Shown here: one piece after another, positions 23,019 to 34,069 of the stretch | How positions within the stretch are numbered: position 1 is the first letter of the stretch | How the letters are laid out: each line of letters opens with the position of its first letter | Origin: Xanthoparmelia taractica | Taxonomy: Eukaryota; Ascomycota; Lecanoromycetes; Lecanorales; Parmeliaceae | Reading direction: 5' to 3' | DNA length: 64,000 nucleotides | Assembly (NCBI GenBank): GCA_033085395.1 | Contig: JANQBS010000001.1 | Coordinates: 124,001-188,000, forward strand | Program-made: the position numbers and the translations under genes | Notes under the pieces: model-generated | The model's database searches: none | What the model was told of the DNA's origin: nothing | Seen by the model: the letters and a program-made list of their open reading frames with translations, nothing else

Positions 23019-25075
23019 TCACCCTTCAAAAACTCCGTGGTTCAATTCCACACCGAAGTCTTTAGCGATCTTCTTCATCTGCACCTCCATCTCATCCTCC
23101 ATGCCTCCACCTGCACCGAAGAACTGCTTGACCTTTCCAGCATAGAAAAACACGTCGCTGCCGAATAAAACCAACTTAAAGAGCAGATGATTCCCAAGGT
23201 TTTTGAACCTCTGGCTTAGGCTTAGGTCAGGGCTGTCGACCAGACTACGCGATGCCCAATTGCCCGTTATTTTTATACGGTTGACTGGGGAGCCTAGGAA
23301 CTGATTGTTCCCTTGAACGATGCGAAGATTCCGGCCGATGAAGATGAGTTCCCGTGGCCATTTCTTCTCGTCTGCTAGAATATCTTTCATGCCCTTTCGC
23401 ATCTTCTGCTGTATCTCATAGGCGCGTTCTTGCTGCTCCTTACCAGTCAAGCCTTTCCTAATCTCCGCTGACGTGCTGTTGTCACCACCAGTATACGGTC
23501 TCATCAACGTCGCGGAAGCGAAGATATCGACATTATTGATGCCCCAGCTTTGGACAATCTCGCCCAAAGTTTTATTGTCAAACGTCATCAGACTCTTCCA
23601 AAAGAGACAATACTGATGCCGGAAGTCTGGTTTCATGTGCACATACAGCCCATGGTCGATAAGCACTAGCTCTGGTTTCCCGGAAGGCAAACGTCGGATG
23701 AAGATATTGCCAGGGTGCGGATCGCAATGTACCCAACCCCAGAGGAACATCTGCGCAGAGAAAAGATCTATCATGGTGGTCATGACATCTTTCAGCGACA
23801 GACCGAGTCCACCTTGGCCATCTTTGCCTTTCCACCAATCCCGATCAGGCTTGAGTCTCTCGTTGATTAAGTTACTACGAACGATCTTTGTGACTTCCTC
23901 TTGATTAGGAGGATCGAGGGCGGCCCCATGACATCCAGGGCTACCTTGTCTCCATCTGCCTTTCCAAGGTCTTGTCAGATGCTCTTTGTCCCACAGTCGT
24001 ACTCCTTCAATCCACTCCGCAGTCATGACACGTGTCGAGCTTAGATCTCGATAGACTTTGGGAATGTAGACTTTGCCTCGCAGACGAGGCTCCCCAGCCA
24101 CGAGCCGTCCCATTCGCTCGGCATTATCAGCCTCGTTGACAAAGTCCGTCTCAAGCATCAGTCGCTCTGTTATAAAGGGTACAAGACTGTACAGAGGAAG
24201 ATCGAACCAATAGGTGTATATTCTTGTCACCACCCTAATAGAGAGTGTCTCATTAGTGTCTTCCTGCAGTCATACCACATTGAATGGCTGACCAGGGTAA
24301 CCTACTTGAAAGACCAAAGATCCCAGCCCACTTGGTGAGCGATCTCTCTTTTCTGGACTTTGACAGCAACTTCTGTTCCATCTTGTAGCCTTGCCCAGTG
24401 AACCTGAGCAACGCTCGCACTGGCTCTTGCAGTCCTCTCCATTACACCCTTGTTTGGATCTCCACTAAAGCTGACGCCGAAGACCTCCTCTGGAGACTTT
24501 CCAAAGTCTTCCTTTATTACTTGCTCAACATCTTTCCAGTCATTTTGAGGGGCGTCATCGAAAATCTTGGCAAACATCTTTTGGAACTCTGGTGGCAAAA
24601 CGGCAGACTGCATGGCGATCGCCTGGCCAATCTTGAGGTACAGACCTCCATTTGTCTGAAGAAGACCAGCCAAGCGTTCCGCATTGCGAACATGAAGGGC
24701 AGCTATTGAGGCTGCGAGAGGAGGGTTCGGTCGAAAGTTGATCTTGTAGTCCAGCGCTACGATGAGACCTAAACCGAAGGTGCGAACACTGCGGGTTATG
24801 GAAGAGGCATAAAACTGTCTGTCGACGCCGTAGAGCACACCTGTGCCCACAGCGAGATATACGAGACCTCGAAGCCATCTTCTGATTCGACGGTAATTCT
24901 TTACCGGAGTTGGTTTGCCCAGGGAGCTTGGGGAAGGAGGAGCGAATGGTTGAAACTGCTGGGTTTGGAGAGATCTGAGAGGCGAGTGAGGCAAAAGTCT
25001 TTTGTGACCAGTTATACTGGAGTTCTTGGAAGTTTTCAAGCAGCCTACGCATAGCCCCGAGGCAGGGCGAATCAT
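23019..25075 (-). CDS. ABC1/UbiB-family mitochondrial kinase-like protein (Mcp2/ADCK1 type)
   Basis: Two exons, 25075-24306 and 24234-23019, joined WSFK-VVTRIY, give 661 aa. The first ~60 residues are basic, S/T-rich and acid-poor, like a mitochondrial targeting peptide, followed by one hydrophobic helix (LRGLVYLAVGTGVLYGV). The atypical-kinase hallmarks are present: the KxGQ motif (LYLKIGQAIAMQS), the Ala-rich loop in place of a glycine loop (ASASVAQVHWA), the lysine in VAVKVQ, the catalytic-loop equivalent HCDPHPGNIF, and DHG in place of DFG (LIDHGLY). The layout fits yeast Mcp2, a mitochondrial inner-membrane protein tied to lipid homeostasis and coenzyme Q distribution, orthologous to ADCK1, rather than Coq8 (which has KxGQ next to AAAS). 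Orthology is inferred. Confidence 0.88.
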
Positions 25076-25757
25076 GTCCGGTGGGCCGAAGTCAAGCCCA
25101 AGTATGGATATATTGATATATGTTGAAGCTATGTCTATCTAACCATGACACCACGACTGAGGGATCTGCCAACCGGGTGAAGTTCGGCATTCAAGAAGAC
25201 CCTAAATCTACCTTATACATGCGCGAAAGGCAATCGGTCTGAGGTCTGAATTCCTTCAGTATTTTTTGATTCACAGAGGGCGTGTCCATCACTCTTTACT
25301 CAATCACACCACTCATTCTGATTCCTTATACCCAAAGTCATTCTTTTCGAAACAGTGTAAACCCTCACACGTTTCATGGCCAATCGACTGCCCTTTATAC
25401 ACATCGCTTGAGACTAGAGTATAAAACGTCTAGCTTCAAGTTTAGCCAATAAGAAACCTAAGTACTCCAACCACCCCCCAGAGAAGCCCGCCTCTGACAG
25501 CGACTCTTCCCTGACACACTCTTTTGTCGATAACAGGTATTTCACCATGAAGTTGTAACGATCTGTAACATATTCCTAACATCAGATTTTGTGCGCGACT
25601 GCCAATGCGCTTCCAAGGCGCTCGCGGAGGCTCTCTAAGCCTCCTACCCTCAAATCCCATCTAGGCGCAGTGACGGCGGAGTGACAGCGCAGCATTTCAA
25701 TAGCATCATCTCTCACCTCAACTTGATCACAGCGGAGCTCGAAATACGCCCTTCACA
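25076..25757. promoter_or_regulatory. Divergent intergenic promoter region
   Basis: 682 bp between the starts of the Mcp2-like gene (-) and palI (+). No GCCARG cluster like that before pacC was seen, and no gene. Confidence 0.5.
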
Positions 25758-28415
25758 ATGCTTCGACCGGCGACTCCTTTGACCTTTCTCTTCTTTGTCG
25801 CCTTCGTTCTATTGCTTCTCTCTACTATATCGACACCGATCGTTAAAGGCATACCTCTTGCATCCTACAACGGAGTTACATACGGAGTACTTGGATACTG
25901 CCAGTCCAGTGGATGCAGCAAGGTACAGATCGGATATACCAGTAAGTGAACACCTGAGTCGGAGTGGAGCAGACATGAAGAGTTCGCGGGGCAACTATTT
26001 CTCCAAACCATGACGCCTTCAACATCCTCATAAGCAGGAGGACACTGCGATTCGATTTTCCGAGTCCAAATACTAAGCCTACATTCCCAGATCCAGGCAA
26101 CGATTTCTCCCTCCCTTCTACTACTCGACACGATCTCTCCTCAATTCTCATAGTTCATCCGATTGCTGCCATTCTCACACTTATATGCTTCGTTCTAGCT
26201 GCTACCTCCCATCTTCATTCGCCATCACATTCACCTCGCTATCTCCTTGGTCTGATCATCCTATCGGTACCAACACTTTTAATCACTCTACTGGCATTTT
26301 TGGTAGACATCTTGCTGTTTATCCCGCATCTAGCGTGGGGAGGATGGATTGTTCTGGCAGCTACGATCCTCATCCTGGCAAGTGGTATTGTCACATGCGC
26401 GATGCGGAGAACCTTGGTGAGTAGGAAAGCTCGAAAGAAGAGGATAGCTGAGAACGCGGAAATGAACGGAGAGAATTTCTATGCTCGCCAAGCCCCGCCT
26501 CCAGTCATGCCCATGGATAGGGCAGACTCACCACCTCCTTTGACAAACCAACCAGCCATGAGTGGTGGTCTCAATGACAACAAGTTGCCAGCATTCGCTA
26601 CGTTTGAGACGAAGAGCGCAGGCGACGACGATCGGGTACCGTTGAGAACAAGAACGCCATCTAACAAGACAGTACCAAGCATGCCCAGCAGCAGCGGACA
26701 AGCATATCCAGATGATGGCTTCAACAGATATGGCGGGCCCGAAAGAGGAGGACCTAATGGCATGCGAGGAGGTCGTGGGGGACGCTACAATGGGCCGAGG
26801 GACGAGTACGGGAATCCTTTACCACCGTCAAACGCTTTCGGCCCAGTGCCGCCCGCTGGACGGAGGAGGGACATGTCCGAGCCGCCAATGAGACGGCAGT
26901 ATTCTGACGAGACAATCAATTCCCAAAGTTCACGAGGTAGGGCAAGAGGAGGATATGGACCTCGAGGATACGGCAGAGGTGGACCTTACGGTCCTGGAAG
27001 GGGTGGACCCTACGGACCCGGTAGAGGTGGCTACGGACCCGGCAGAGGCGGCTACGCACCTGGCAATGGAAGGGGAGGGATACCAATGGGCGCGATGGCA
27101 GCTGGGGTAGGCGCTGGCATGATGACCAATGAATACGGGCGAGGGCAAGGGCCACCACCTGGATATGCGAATGGCTATCCTCCAGAAGGTCGTCCTGGGC
27201 AATACGACGGTCTAGGTGGGCCTGCTGGATATGGCAGAAGTCCGTCCGCTCCAGGCTACGGAAGGCGGCCTTCACCAGGACCGCCATCTGCACCTGGAGG
27301 ATATGGGAGACAGTCTCCTGGGCCTCCATCGGCACCTGGAGGCTATAGACAAGGACCTTCACCCGGAGGCTATGGAGCAGACCCCTTGCCGGGTGGTGAT
27401 TATGCGTATGCGAGACAAGAAGCCCCGCTAAACCAACAAACAATACAACCTTACAGAAACGAGCCTTCTCCGCCTCTGCCGCTTCAGCATCCTGGTGAAG
27501 GCGAGATAATAGGGCAAGCTATCGAGATGGACGCGACGACAGGGAGTCCCGGACTCGCATCCCCTCAATTCCCTCGAACACAGCAGCTGCGTGACAGCGA
27601 CAGTGACGTACAAGGTCTCGTGGGCCTCCAGAAACAGGGAGTGAGCAAGGAGCACAGGGAATCGCCTTTGAGCCTTACAAGCGTCTATAGCGGTGAACAG
27701 TAAGCTGAAATCCCCAAATCCCCTTAGACACCTTCCATTTTATGCTCTAACGATTTCCAGACCATACGTCCCACCCCGTGCTGCGTGGACAGGTGTTACC
27801 CGCGGCGCAACTCCACCTCCCAATACTACCGCCTTCGACCCCATCGAACTTCCCACTTCGAACCAGAATACAATGCGCAGACCCCGCACCTCCTCATTGC
27901 CTCCAGCCCACGCCCCAGGTCACGGCCGCAACCAATCTTCCGCCGACGCCTACTACGAAGACGTCGACCCTCGCTTCGTGGCTTCCGAAACCGATACCGC
28001 CCGCCAAACGCAGACGACCCAGTCTTCCAACACCCTCCCCCCCTCTCTAATGCCCGGCATCACGCCAGCACCCTCACGCCCACCGCAAGTCAAGTGCCCC
28101 ACCATCGAAACCATCGACCGGAGCTCCTCATACGAGGAGTTGCAAGACGGCCAAATGAGTCCGGCGAGCGATAACAGTAACATGACATCCATCAGCCAGC
28201 GAGGGGTAAATCCGAACTGGAGGCCCGGAACGGAAGGAGCAGGCGGCCAGCGAAGCGGGCAGGCCAATCTGGGCGTGCCTGGGAGGCGAGAACAGAGACA
28301 ACAGCAGAGAGATATGCTGTTGAGTTCGAATCCGGATTTCGAACTGCCTGCTGGCACCGGGCCGCACGGTAGGATCCCGCCTGGTATCAGGGGACAGCAG
28401 GGACAGGCTTTTTAA
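25758..28415 (+). CDS. pH-response regulator PalI/Rim9
   Basis: Three exons, 25758-25941, 26091-27699 and 27761-28415, give 815 aa. The second junction (CA-A) removes a stop that would otherwise end the frame at 27703. The N-terminus is a four-helix SUR7/PalI membrane domain: helix 1 TFLFFVAFVLLLLSTI, an extracellular loop with the cysteine pair YCQSSGC, helix 2 LIVHPIAAILTLICFVLA, helix 3 LIILSVPTLLITLLAFLVDI, helix 4 WIVLAATILILASGIVTC. A very long cytoplasmic tail follows, rich in G/P/R/Y, with RGGYGPG-type repeats around 26940-27070. PalI is the plasma-membrane component that helps place or stabilise the alkaline-pH sensor PalH, upstream of PacC processing. Reading end-to-end from exon 2 through exon 3 also restores the conserved PYVPPRAAW segment. 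Confidence 0.93.
26937..27080. repeat. Gly/Arg/Tyr-rich coding repeat in palI
   Basis: Degenerate tandem units of about 18-24 nt encode variants of GRGGYGPG / GPYGPGRG in the cytoplasmic tail of PalI. Low-complexity RGG-type segments of this kind are prone to length change. Confidence 0.7.
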
Positions 28416-29033
28416 AAATGTACAACTCTGCGGCGCCTTCGTTGGCATTTTTTCGGCATTTCCATGGTCCGCCTTCTTGGTGATATACCCCACGGGTATC
28501 CCTTTTCCCCGCTTTTTGGGGGCGCCTGAGGTTATCGTGCGGGATAGAAATCCCGGTCATATGTATAAAAAGAGACTCAACGTACGATTTTTATCGCGCT
28601 GACTACGATACTGTTCCATTTGCATAGATGTTATTTCTACACAACCTTTTTTTTTTTTTTTGAGTTGATACTGTATATAATATGGAAAAGAACGGACTCG
28701 CATTATGCCTCCAGACTGTTGAGGACACCATTGTGAGAAGTAGGTAGGAAATTTCAATGAACTATTTAAACAAATTCATACTTATTAGGTCTTTCGGGTC
28801 CTGCTTTTCATGATGGAATCGAGGCCTACTTGAGAAAGATTTGTAAGGTAGAATTAGTTACTGTTGTTGTAGGCTATAAGTATCATCTATTTGTCCATCC
28901 ATATCATTAAATAAGCTCGGCCATCTAATCAAGTATGTGTCGTGAAACATAAGCCATCTATAATCATTCATCACTTCAGTCATGAAATAAAGCCATTAAA
29001 CCCCCAGTCCTCCCTCAGATTCGAAACAAAGCA
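28416..29033. other. Convergent intergenic region, no gene seen
   Basis: Between the 3' ends of palI and the DUF3433 gene. A poly-T run lies at about 28648-28661. No supported gene. Confidence 0.5.
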
Positions 29034-31508
29034 TCAAGCCAAGTCACCATGTCTCGGACTCCCAGTTCTCAAATGATCTATCCTCCCCTTTGCCGAAAAT
29101 CTCGTGAACCTCTCCAGCCTATCGATGCCCAAGTGCTCTTTTGCATCTCTACCCACGTACACTTTGAATGCATACCTCGGGATCTCCTTTTCCCCAGCCG
29201 GTGTCCCTAGCAATTTGGTCACAAGATCAGTCTTGCTCTTCGGCTCCGCAAAAGCGGTTTCCGTAAGAAGCGGGCTCTGATAGACGAAGCTGACGAGCTG
29301 TTCTAGCGTGCTGATATCGTGGGGCAGACGGCGCTTGCGGGTGGGCCAGATAACGATGAATGAGACAGCGTAAATGGCAATGAATAAGACAAGAGCGTAG
29401 TAGCCGGGCATACTAGCTATCATTCGAATGTCTTGGGTACTGACGACGAATTGAGCCGTAAATACGCCTCCCGCCAGGATGGGCAGGGTCAGAGAAAGGA
29501 GGCTGATGAATGAGATGTAGGCGACTTTGTAGTGGCCGTTGATGAGGGATTTGATGGTGACTTCGATTGGTAGGCATGCGGTGTAGTCAAGGAGGAGGGA
29601 TTGCTCAGCTGAGGCACCGTCGCGGTGGGCGAGGCAAGCGAATGGTTGGAGCGCACGGAAGTAGAAGTCGATGGGCTGCCAAAGGAGGAAAAGAAGCATA
29701 CCGATGAGGGAGGGAATGAAGCTATAGAGGAAGTCGGCGGGAGAAAAGCCTTGAGTGGTTGTCGGAGCTGGGAGGAGAGGCAGAAAGCCCTGCTGGACGG
29801 CGTGGTTGACGAAGCTGACCACAATGAAGGCGATCATCAAGACGATGGCGATGACGATCCAGGCGACCACCATGCCGTCTGTGAGAAACCAAGGTGCCCA
29901 TCTGTATCTTAAAGCCGGGTCATGGACGTCCTTCAGAGTGTCAAATGTTGAAGCCTTCATGGGTTCCTGGGCTTCAAGATCGTGGTCCGTATTGGGTGCC
30001 ATTCTGCCTTTTTCGAGTGAGAATCGTGGTATAGGTGCGTTCTCCTCTCCGATGCCGTAGAATGCTTCGTTTGCTCGCTTCGATGTACTCCAGTAGCCGA
30101 GCCTGAGGTGCTTCGCTGTGGCTTGGCCAGTGGAAGAAGTATGCATCTCCGACCGCGCAAAGTCCGAGAGGAAGTTCGATCGGTGGAAAAGTGACAGGAT
30201 GTCTGCTAAGGAGACCGGATCCCATTTCAGACCGGTTTGGCCAGGTACAAATCGGAGCAGTAGAAGTAAAAGTGCGACAAGCAGGAGCAGGTAAAGAACA
30301 AACAGAGTCCATGCGATCGGCTGAACTCCTGTCCACCTCCAAATGTTGTCTGAGTCGTAGTATCGCGTTTGGAATAGACAGCTCTGCAGCGGTATTGTGA
30401 AAAGCTCGAGCCAAAGGATTATAGAGCACACGCCTAGCAAAGGCTCTCGATGCCTGAAAAAGGCCAGGTTGGGTATCAAATAATTTGTAGGGAAAAGCGT
30501 CATATCGTGTAGAACTCCAGAATTCTCAATGTTCCGTCCAGATGATAGTATGATGAATGGGGCAACTCGATGGATCGCACATTGGATGGTTAAAAGCCAG
30601 AGGATGATAAAGCTCGCAAGAAGCGTGGGCAAGTATTCGAATACGAAGTAGCGGCTTGTGCCGGTGCCGTCGTATTGCCAGAAACCGGGGTGATTGTAGG
30701 GATAGATAGCACAAAAGAGGAGGCCAGCAATCATGAGCAGGCAGCAGAGAATGAGAGCACCGAGAGACACTAATCCTAAGGATTGGGGAACGAAGTCGAG
30801 CTTTGGGTGTCTGAAGGTTTCGGTCAAAGGTTTCGCGGGTTGCAGTATGTTCTCTGTTGCTGTGGAATTCTTAGAGAAAACTCGTGTGGGTTGAGGATAG
30901 ATCGACCACAACTTACGTGGCGATTCTGTCCGCCTGTCTTGTGGGTTAAGAGGCTGCTTTTGCTGTCTGGAACCATAGTAACCCAAGCCCTCATCGGGTA
31001 TTATCCTCTCGACAGGATAGGATGCTGAGCTTTCAGGGTGTGGAGGGCCTGCCACTTCCTCATCTCGAGTCAACTGGTCAATAGCGAATTGGATATATGG
31101 CGTGTCGTCGACTCCAGGGGTTGGTGGAGAAATCGCCTCGCTGACTGGTCTTCGGACGATCGTACCCTCTGATGAGGAGGAAGATAGAGGCTTTCTTGGA
31201 ATCCGGTGATGCTCATTTCTGATCGGTATCTCCGGTGTTTCGTCGTCGCCAGGGTCCTTGTGCTTTACCGGCCGAGGAGTGGGGATGGTTGCTTCGGATT
31301 GGAGGGCGTCTCGACCTGCTTCATCGGACTGCACACGCAATGGCGGTGTCTGGTATCGCTGGACGGTTTTTTGGTCATCATTGCTCGAGCCCTCGGAGGT
31401 GAGCGAATAGTAGTCATCGGATGCTGAGATGGATTGTTTGGAGTTTGTGTGTACTAGTTGAGGAGTGCTGGTATTAACATAACGGAGCTTGGAATCACCC
31501 AAATTCAT
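29034..31508 (-). CDS. DUF3433-type multi-pass membrane protein
   Basis: Read as one exon this gives 824 aa from ATG 31508 (MNLGDSKLRY); an in-frame ATG at 31700 would add an unlikely 64 residues. The first ~260 residues are polar and disordered. The rest is a duplicated membrane domain of the fungal DUF3433 family: block one has helices near LGLVSLGALILCCLLMIAGL and LLASFIILWLLTIQC, then RVAPFIILS; block two has WVVAWIVIAIVLMIAF-like helices, then WQPIDFYFRALQPFA. The function of the family is unknown; members are large integral membrane proteins, some plasma-membrane located. A 57-nt in-frame segment (30916-30860) has a GTAAGT donor and CACAG acceptor and may be an intron; splicing it would give 805 aa. 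Confidence 0.85.
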   Translation of the reverse strand: MNLGDSKLRYVNTSTPQLVHTNSKQSISASDDYYSLTSEGSSNDDQKTVQRYQTPPLRVQSDEAGRDALQSEATIPTPRPVKHKDPGDDETPEIPIRNEHHRIPRKPLSSSSSEGTIVRRPVSEAISPPTPGVDDTPYIQFAIDQLTRDEEVAGPPHPESSASYPVERIIPDEGLGYYGSRQQKQPLNPQDRRTESPRKLWSIYPQPTRVFSKNSTATENILQPAKPLTETFRHPKLDFVPQSLGLVSLGALILCCLLMIAGLLFCAIYPYNHPGFWQYDGTGTSRYFVFEYLPTLLASFIILWLLTIQCAIHRVAPFIILSSGRNIENSGVLHDMTLFPTNYLIPNLAFFRHREPLLGVCSIILWLELFTIPLQSCLFQTRYYDSDNIWRWTGVQPIAWTLFVLYLLLLVALLLLLLRFVPGQTGLKWDPVSLADILSLFHRSNFLSDFARSEMHTSSTGQATAKHLRLGYWSTSKRANEAFYGIGEENAPIPRFSLEKGRMAPNTDHDLEAQEPMKASTFDTLKDVHDPALRYRWAPWFLTDGMVVAWIVIAIVLMIAFIVVSFVNHAVQQGFLPLLPAPTTTQGFSPADFLYSFIPSLIGMLLFLLWQPIDFYFRALQPFACLAHRDGASAEQSLLLDYTACLPIEVTIKSLINGHYKVAYISFISLLSLTLPILAGGVFTAQFVVSTQDIRMIASMPGYYALVLFIAIYAVSFIVIWPTRKRRLPHDISTLEQLVSFVYQSPLLTETAFAEPKSKTDLVTKLLGTPAGEKEIPRYAFKVYVGRDAKEHLGIDRLERFTRFSAKGRIDHLRTGSPRHGDLA

Positions 31509-32212
31509 GTCTGCCGTAAAGCCGTTGGAATGTAGAATATAGTTCAAATGGCATCCTGCTGGTAGCGAGGAGTAGATACATATTTGGCGTGGGCGGAGGC
31601 TGGCGCTCTGGTGGGGTGGCAGGAAGTACAGTGGATGAGGCTGGAAAACGATATCGTAGGGCTGAAAAGGGTCTTGGCGTCCCTGACCCCACTGCACCAA
31701 GGAGTGAAAAAGTTCACAGCTCTGTTCGAAGATATAACATTATGATAATTTGACACAGTCTACTGGTCTGAATGTATTGTGGTAGCGAAGCTGAGAAGGC
31801 GCTTCTTGAGAACGACAAGAACCAGTTCTTGGAATATAGGTCTCCTCCCCCTTGGAGTATCTGAATCTCGGACGATTGGCTTCAATCCACCAGACAGTTT
31901 TGTATATACATCAAACACAATTCGCCAGACTTGATTTGAGGGGTATGACAAACAGATCCAATGCCTTCCATCGAATGTGAACTCCATCGCTCATGCTATG
32001 CTGATGCTGATGCCAATGCTGATGCTGTGCTCCGCCCATGATGAAGAAATCCGAGGAATGGGTATATACCTGTTCGGACAAATGGTGTAGTAAAAGACCT
32101 CCGAGAACTCTTCCCTGAAGATATGCCACGTACGTGGAAATGATGCTGGTGTCTTGTGGTAGCTGCATGGCTTACATTCCGAAGCGACACGTTGTTTGTT
32201 GGTCAACAATCC
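31509..32212. other. Intergenic, no gene seen
   Basis: 704 bp between the start of the DUF3433 gene and the 3' end of the repeat-containing membrane protein gene. No supported gene. A short ATGCTG-type repeat (TGATGCTGATGCCAATGCTG) lies near 31995-32025. Confidence 0.5.
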
Positions 32213-34069
32213 TCACGTCCAGCCCATGTTTTCCAAAATAGCTTTCGTCTCATTGACGGCCATGCCGCTTACTCCTAATGCTCTGACCTGCGTCCCCCTC
32301 CTGAGTCGTTGCAGCCCAACTGCGACCTTCCACCCCTCTTCTTCTTGTAAGACGAACACGTATCTCTTGCCTTCCTGATCTCTAATACTGGCTCTGAGGA
32401 CGTGCAGCCCCTTGAACTCGCCGCTCTGTGATAGAACACTGCCGTCAGATTTTGTTCGTATCGATGACAAAGAAGCAGCTAAAGATCCGGACAGATAGGG
32501 TTTGCAAGCACGCGAACAGGCTTCAAGGAACGAGTCAGACTCTTCAGGAGTAGGAGCTTTGGAAGCCCACTTCTTGCCGAAAACTCCAGTAGGTTTATCG
32601 GGGGCATTGCGCGATGCAGGAGTGGAGCCAGGACTTGCTCCCAACGCTTGTAGGTGGGGACACCATACCTCTACCAATTTCAAAGTCCAAGCCTTGACAT
32701 CCCATTCCCGCTGGGGAACGCTTCTCACGTCGTCGTCGATAAAGAGGCCTTCTGTAGTAATTCGGAGAATGAGACCATCTGTTACGGCGCCTACTCCGGA
32801 GACCAGTTTGGAGATTGGAACTTTGGTGAATGTGTTGTTGAATGAGTAGACGGCCTTGAGAACAATCTTATCAGGATCTTTACTTCGATATGGACCTCGG
32901 TGAGAAGGCGGTGGTGTTGTCCGACTAGTCGAGTGTGAGGGTGCGTATGAAGACTCGGAATATATCGACGAAGCGGTAGCCGTCTTGGTAGATCGTTTCG
33001 GCTCGTCATAAGGTCTGTACGAATAAGCATCATCATCTGTTGCGGTTTTGGCGGTTGGATGTCGATGTCCTTTAGTAGGAGATGCTGGTCGTGCTCGCTC
33101 CTGTGCTCTCTCTTGCGCTCTCTCTTGCGCTCTCTCTTGCGCCCGTTCCTTTTCTCTCTTCTCTCGAGCTTCTCGAACCTCCCTTTCCCGTGCATCCTTT
33201 TCCCTCTGCTTGACCCGCTCTTTTTCGTCTTCCTCCCTCTTTTTCCGCAAATCTTCCGCCTTCTTCCGCTCCTCCTCCTTTTTCCTAGTCTCCTCCCTCG
33301 CTTTCTCCCACACTCCTTTCGCCGTCCCACTCGCAGGGGCAGGATTGGCTCGCTGCCATGCAGGTTTCGGTGGCGGTCGTGGTTCTGGAGTGGGGGTGCA
33401 TCCTGGAGTGAATCCAGGACCTGGGTTGAAGCCAGGGTTGGGGACAGAGCCAGGGTTGGGGACAGAGCCAGGGTTGGGGACAGAGCCAGGGTTGGGGACA
33501 AAGCCAGGGTTGGGGACAAAGCCAGGGTTGGGGACAAAGCCAGGGTTGGGGACGAAGCCAGGGTTGGGGACGAAGCCGGGATTTGGACCTTGTGTGAACC
33601 CAGGACCTGGGGTGAACCCTGGAGTTGGACCTGGATTGAATTCAGGAGTAGGACCAGTATTGGAGTTTCCAGCTGCATGTCCAGGCATATGCGCTTTGGG
33701 GGCACCACCGGTTCCTCCTTGTCCTGAACCTCCTCCTTGTATCTGGGTCTTTCCCCAAGCCCAGCCAGCGACTCCCACTGCTAGCAAAAGTATCATGACC
33801 GACATTCCCCCACCGGCCACAATGGTAGCGAACCATTCTTTGAACACTGGTAAAACAATGATCCAAAAGGTAACACCAAGCAGGGTGCAGGCCACGCCAG
33901 CCAGGAAGCTATTCAGGTGTGGTTGCAGAGACGGTAGGTATAGGAAGCCACCGCCAGCCGAATGTGGAGGTATTATGAAAATATCATAGTTGCCCTCGGG
34001 AAGACCGTTTCGCTTGCCAGCACTGTGCCCATGAGGCGGTGGGGGCGGTGGTGGTGGTGGAGGGTTCAT
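32213..34069 (-). CDS. Proline-rich membrane protein with PNPGFV repeats, function unknown
   Basis: Intronless, 618 aa from ATG 34069, chosen because the alternative 19 codons upstream adds nothing conserved. Order: a polyproline start; two hydrophobic helices at about residues 50-100 (NSFLAGVACTLLGVTFWIIV and GGGMSVMILLLAVGVAGWAW); a tandem PNPGFV/PNPGSV repeat region; a long K/E/R charged helix ending in AQER repeats; an S/T linker; and a conserved-looking C-terminal domain of ~210 residues (KIVLKAVYSFNNTF to ETKAILENMGW). I do not recognise a named family. The two helices, the repeat spacer and the charged coil suggest a membrane-anchored cytoplasmic protein. The repeats make long chance open frames on the opposite strand. 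Confidence 0.8.
   Translation of the reverse strand: MNPPPPPPPPPPHGHSAGKRNGLPEGNYDIFIIPPHSAGGGFLYLPSLQPHLNSFLAGVACTLLGVTFWIIVLPVFKEWFATIVAGGGMSVMILLLAVGVAGWAWGKTQIQGGGSGQGGTGGAPKAHMPGHAAGNSNTGPTPEFNPGPTPGFTPGPGFTQGPNPGFVPNPGFVPNPGFVPNPGFVPNPGFVPNPGSVPNPGSVPNPGSVPNPGFNPGPGFTPGCTPTPEPRPPPKPAWQRANPAPASGTAKGVWEKAREETRKKEEERKKAEDLRKKREEDEKERVKQREKDAREREVREAREKREKERAQERAQERAQERAQERARPASPTKGHRHPTAKTATDDDAYSYRPYDEPKRSTKTATASSIYSESSYAPSHSTSRTTPPPSHRGPYRSKDPDKIVLKAVYSFNNTFTKVPISKLVSGVGAVTDGLILRITTEGLFIDDDVRSVPQREWDVKAWTLKLVEVWCPHLQALGASPGSTPASRNAPDKPTGVFGKKWASKAPTPEESDSFLEACSRACKPYLSGSLAASLSSIRTKSDGSVLSQSGEFKGLHVLRASIRDQEGKRYVFVLQEEEGWKVAVGLQRLRRGTQVRALGVSGMAVNETKAILENMGWT
33101..33145. repeat. 12-nt coding repeat (AQER)
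   Basis: Three to four copies of a TGCGCTCTCTCT-type unit, coding for successive Ala-Gln-Glu-Arg on the minus strand in the charged helix of the proline-rich membrane protein. Confidence 0.85.
33432..33586. repeat. 18-nt coding minisatellite
   Basis: Eight full units of CCAGGGTTGGGGACRRAG plus a degenerate ninth. On the plus strand the units come in three uniform blocks: three ending ACAGAG (Ser), three ending ACAAAG (Phe, TTT), two ending ACGAAG (Phe, TTC). They encode PNPGSV and PNPGFV on the minus strand. Confidence 0.95.

Noticed and set aside
28321..28350. tRNA-like TTCGAATCC string
   Set aside because: It lies inside the palI coding exon and has no matching acceptor, D or anticodon stems.
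33048..33989. 313-codon open frame on the plus strand opposite the proline-rich membrane protein gene
   Set aside because: The 18-nt and 12-nt repeats keep several frames open; the frame has repeat-only content and the minus-strand protein has membrane helices and a conserved-looking C-terminal domain.
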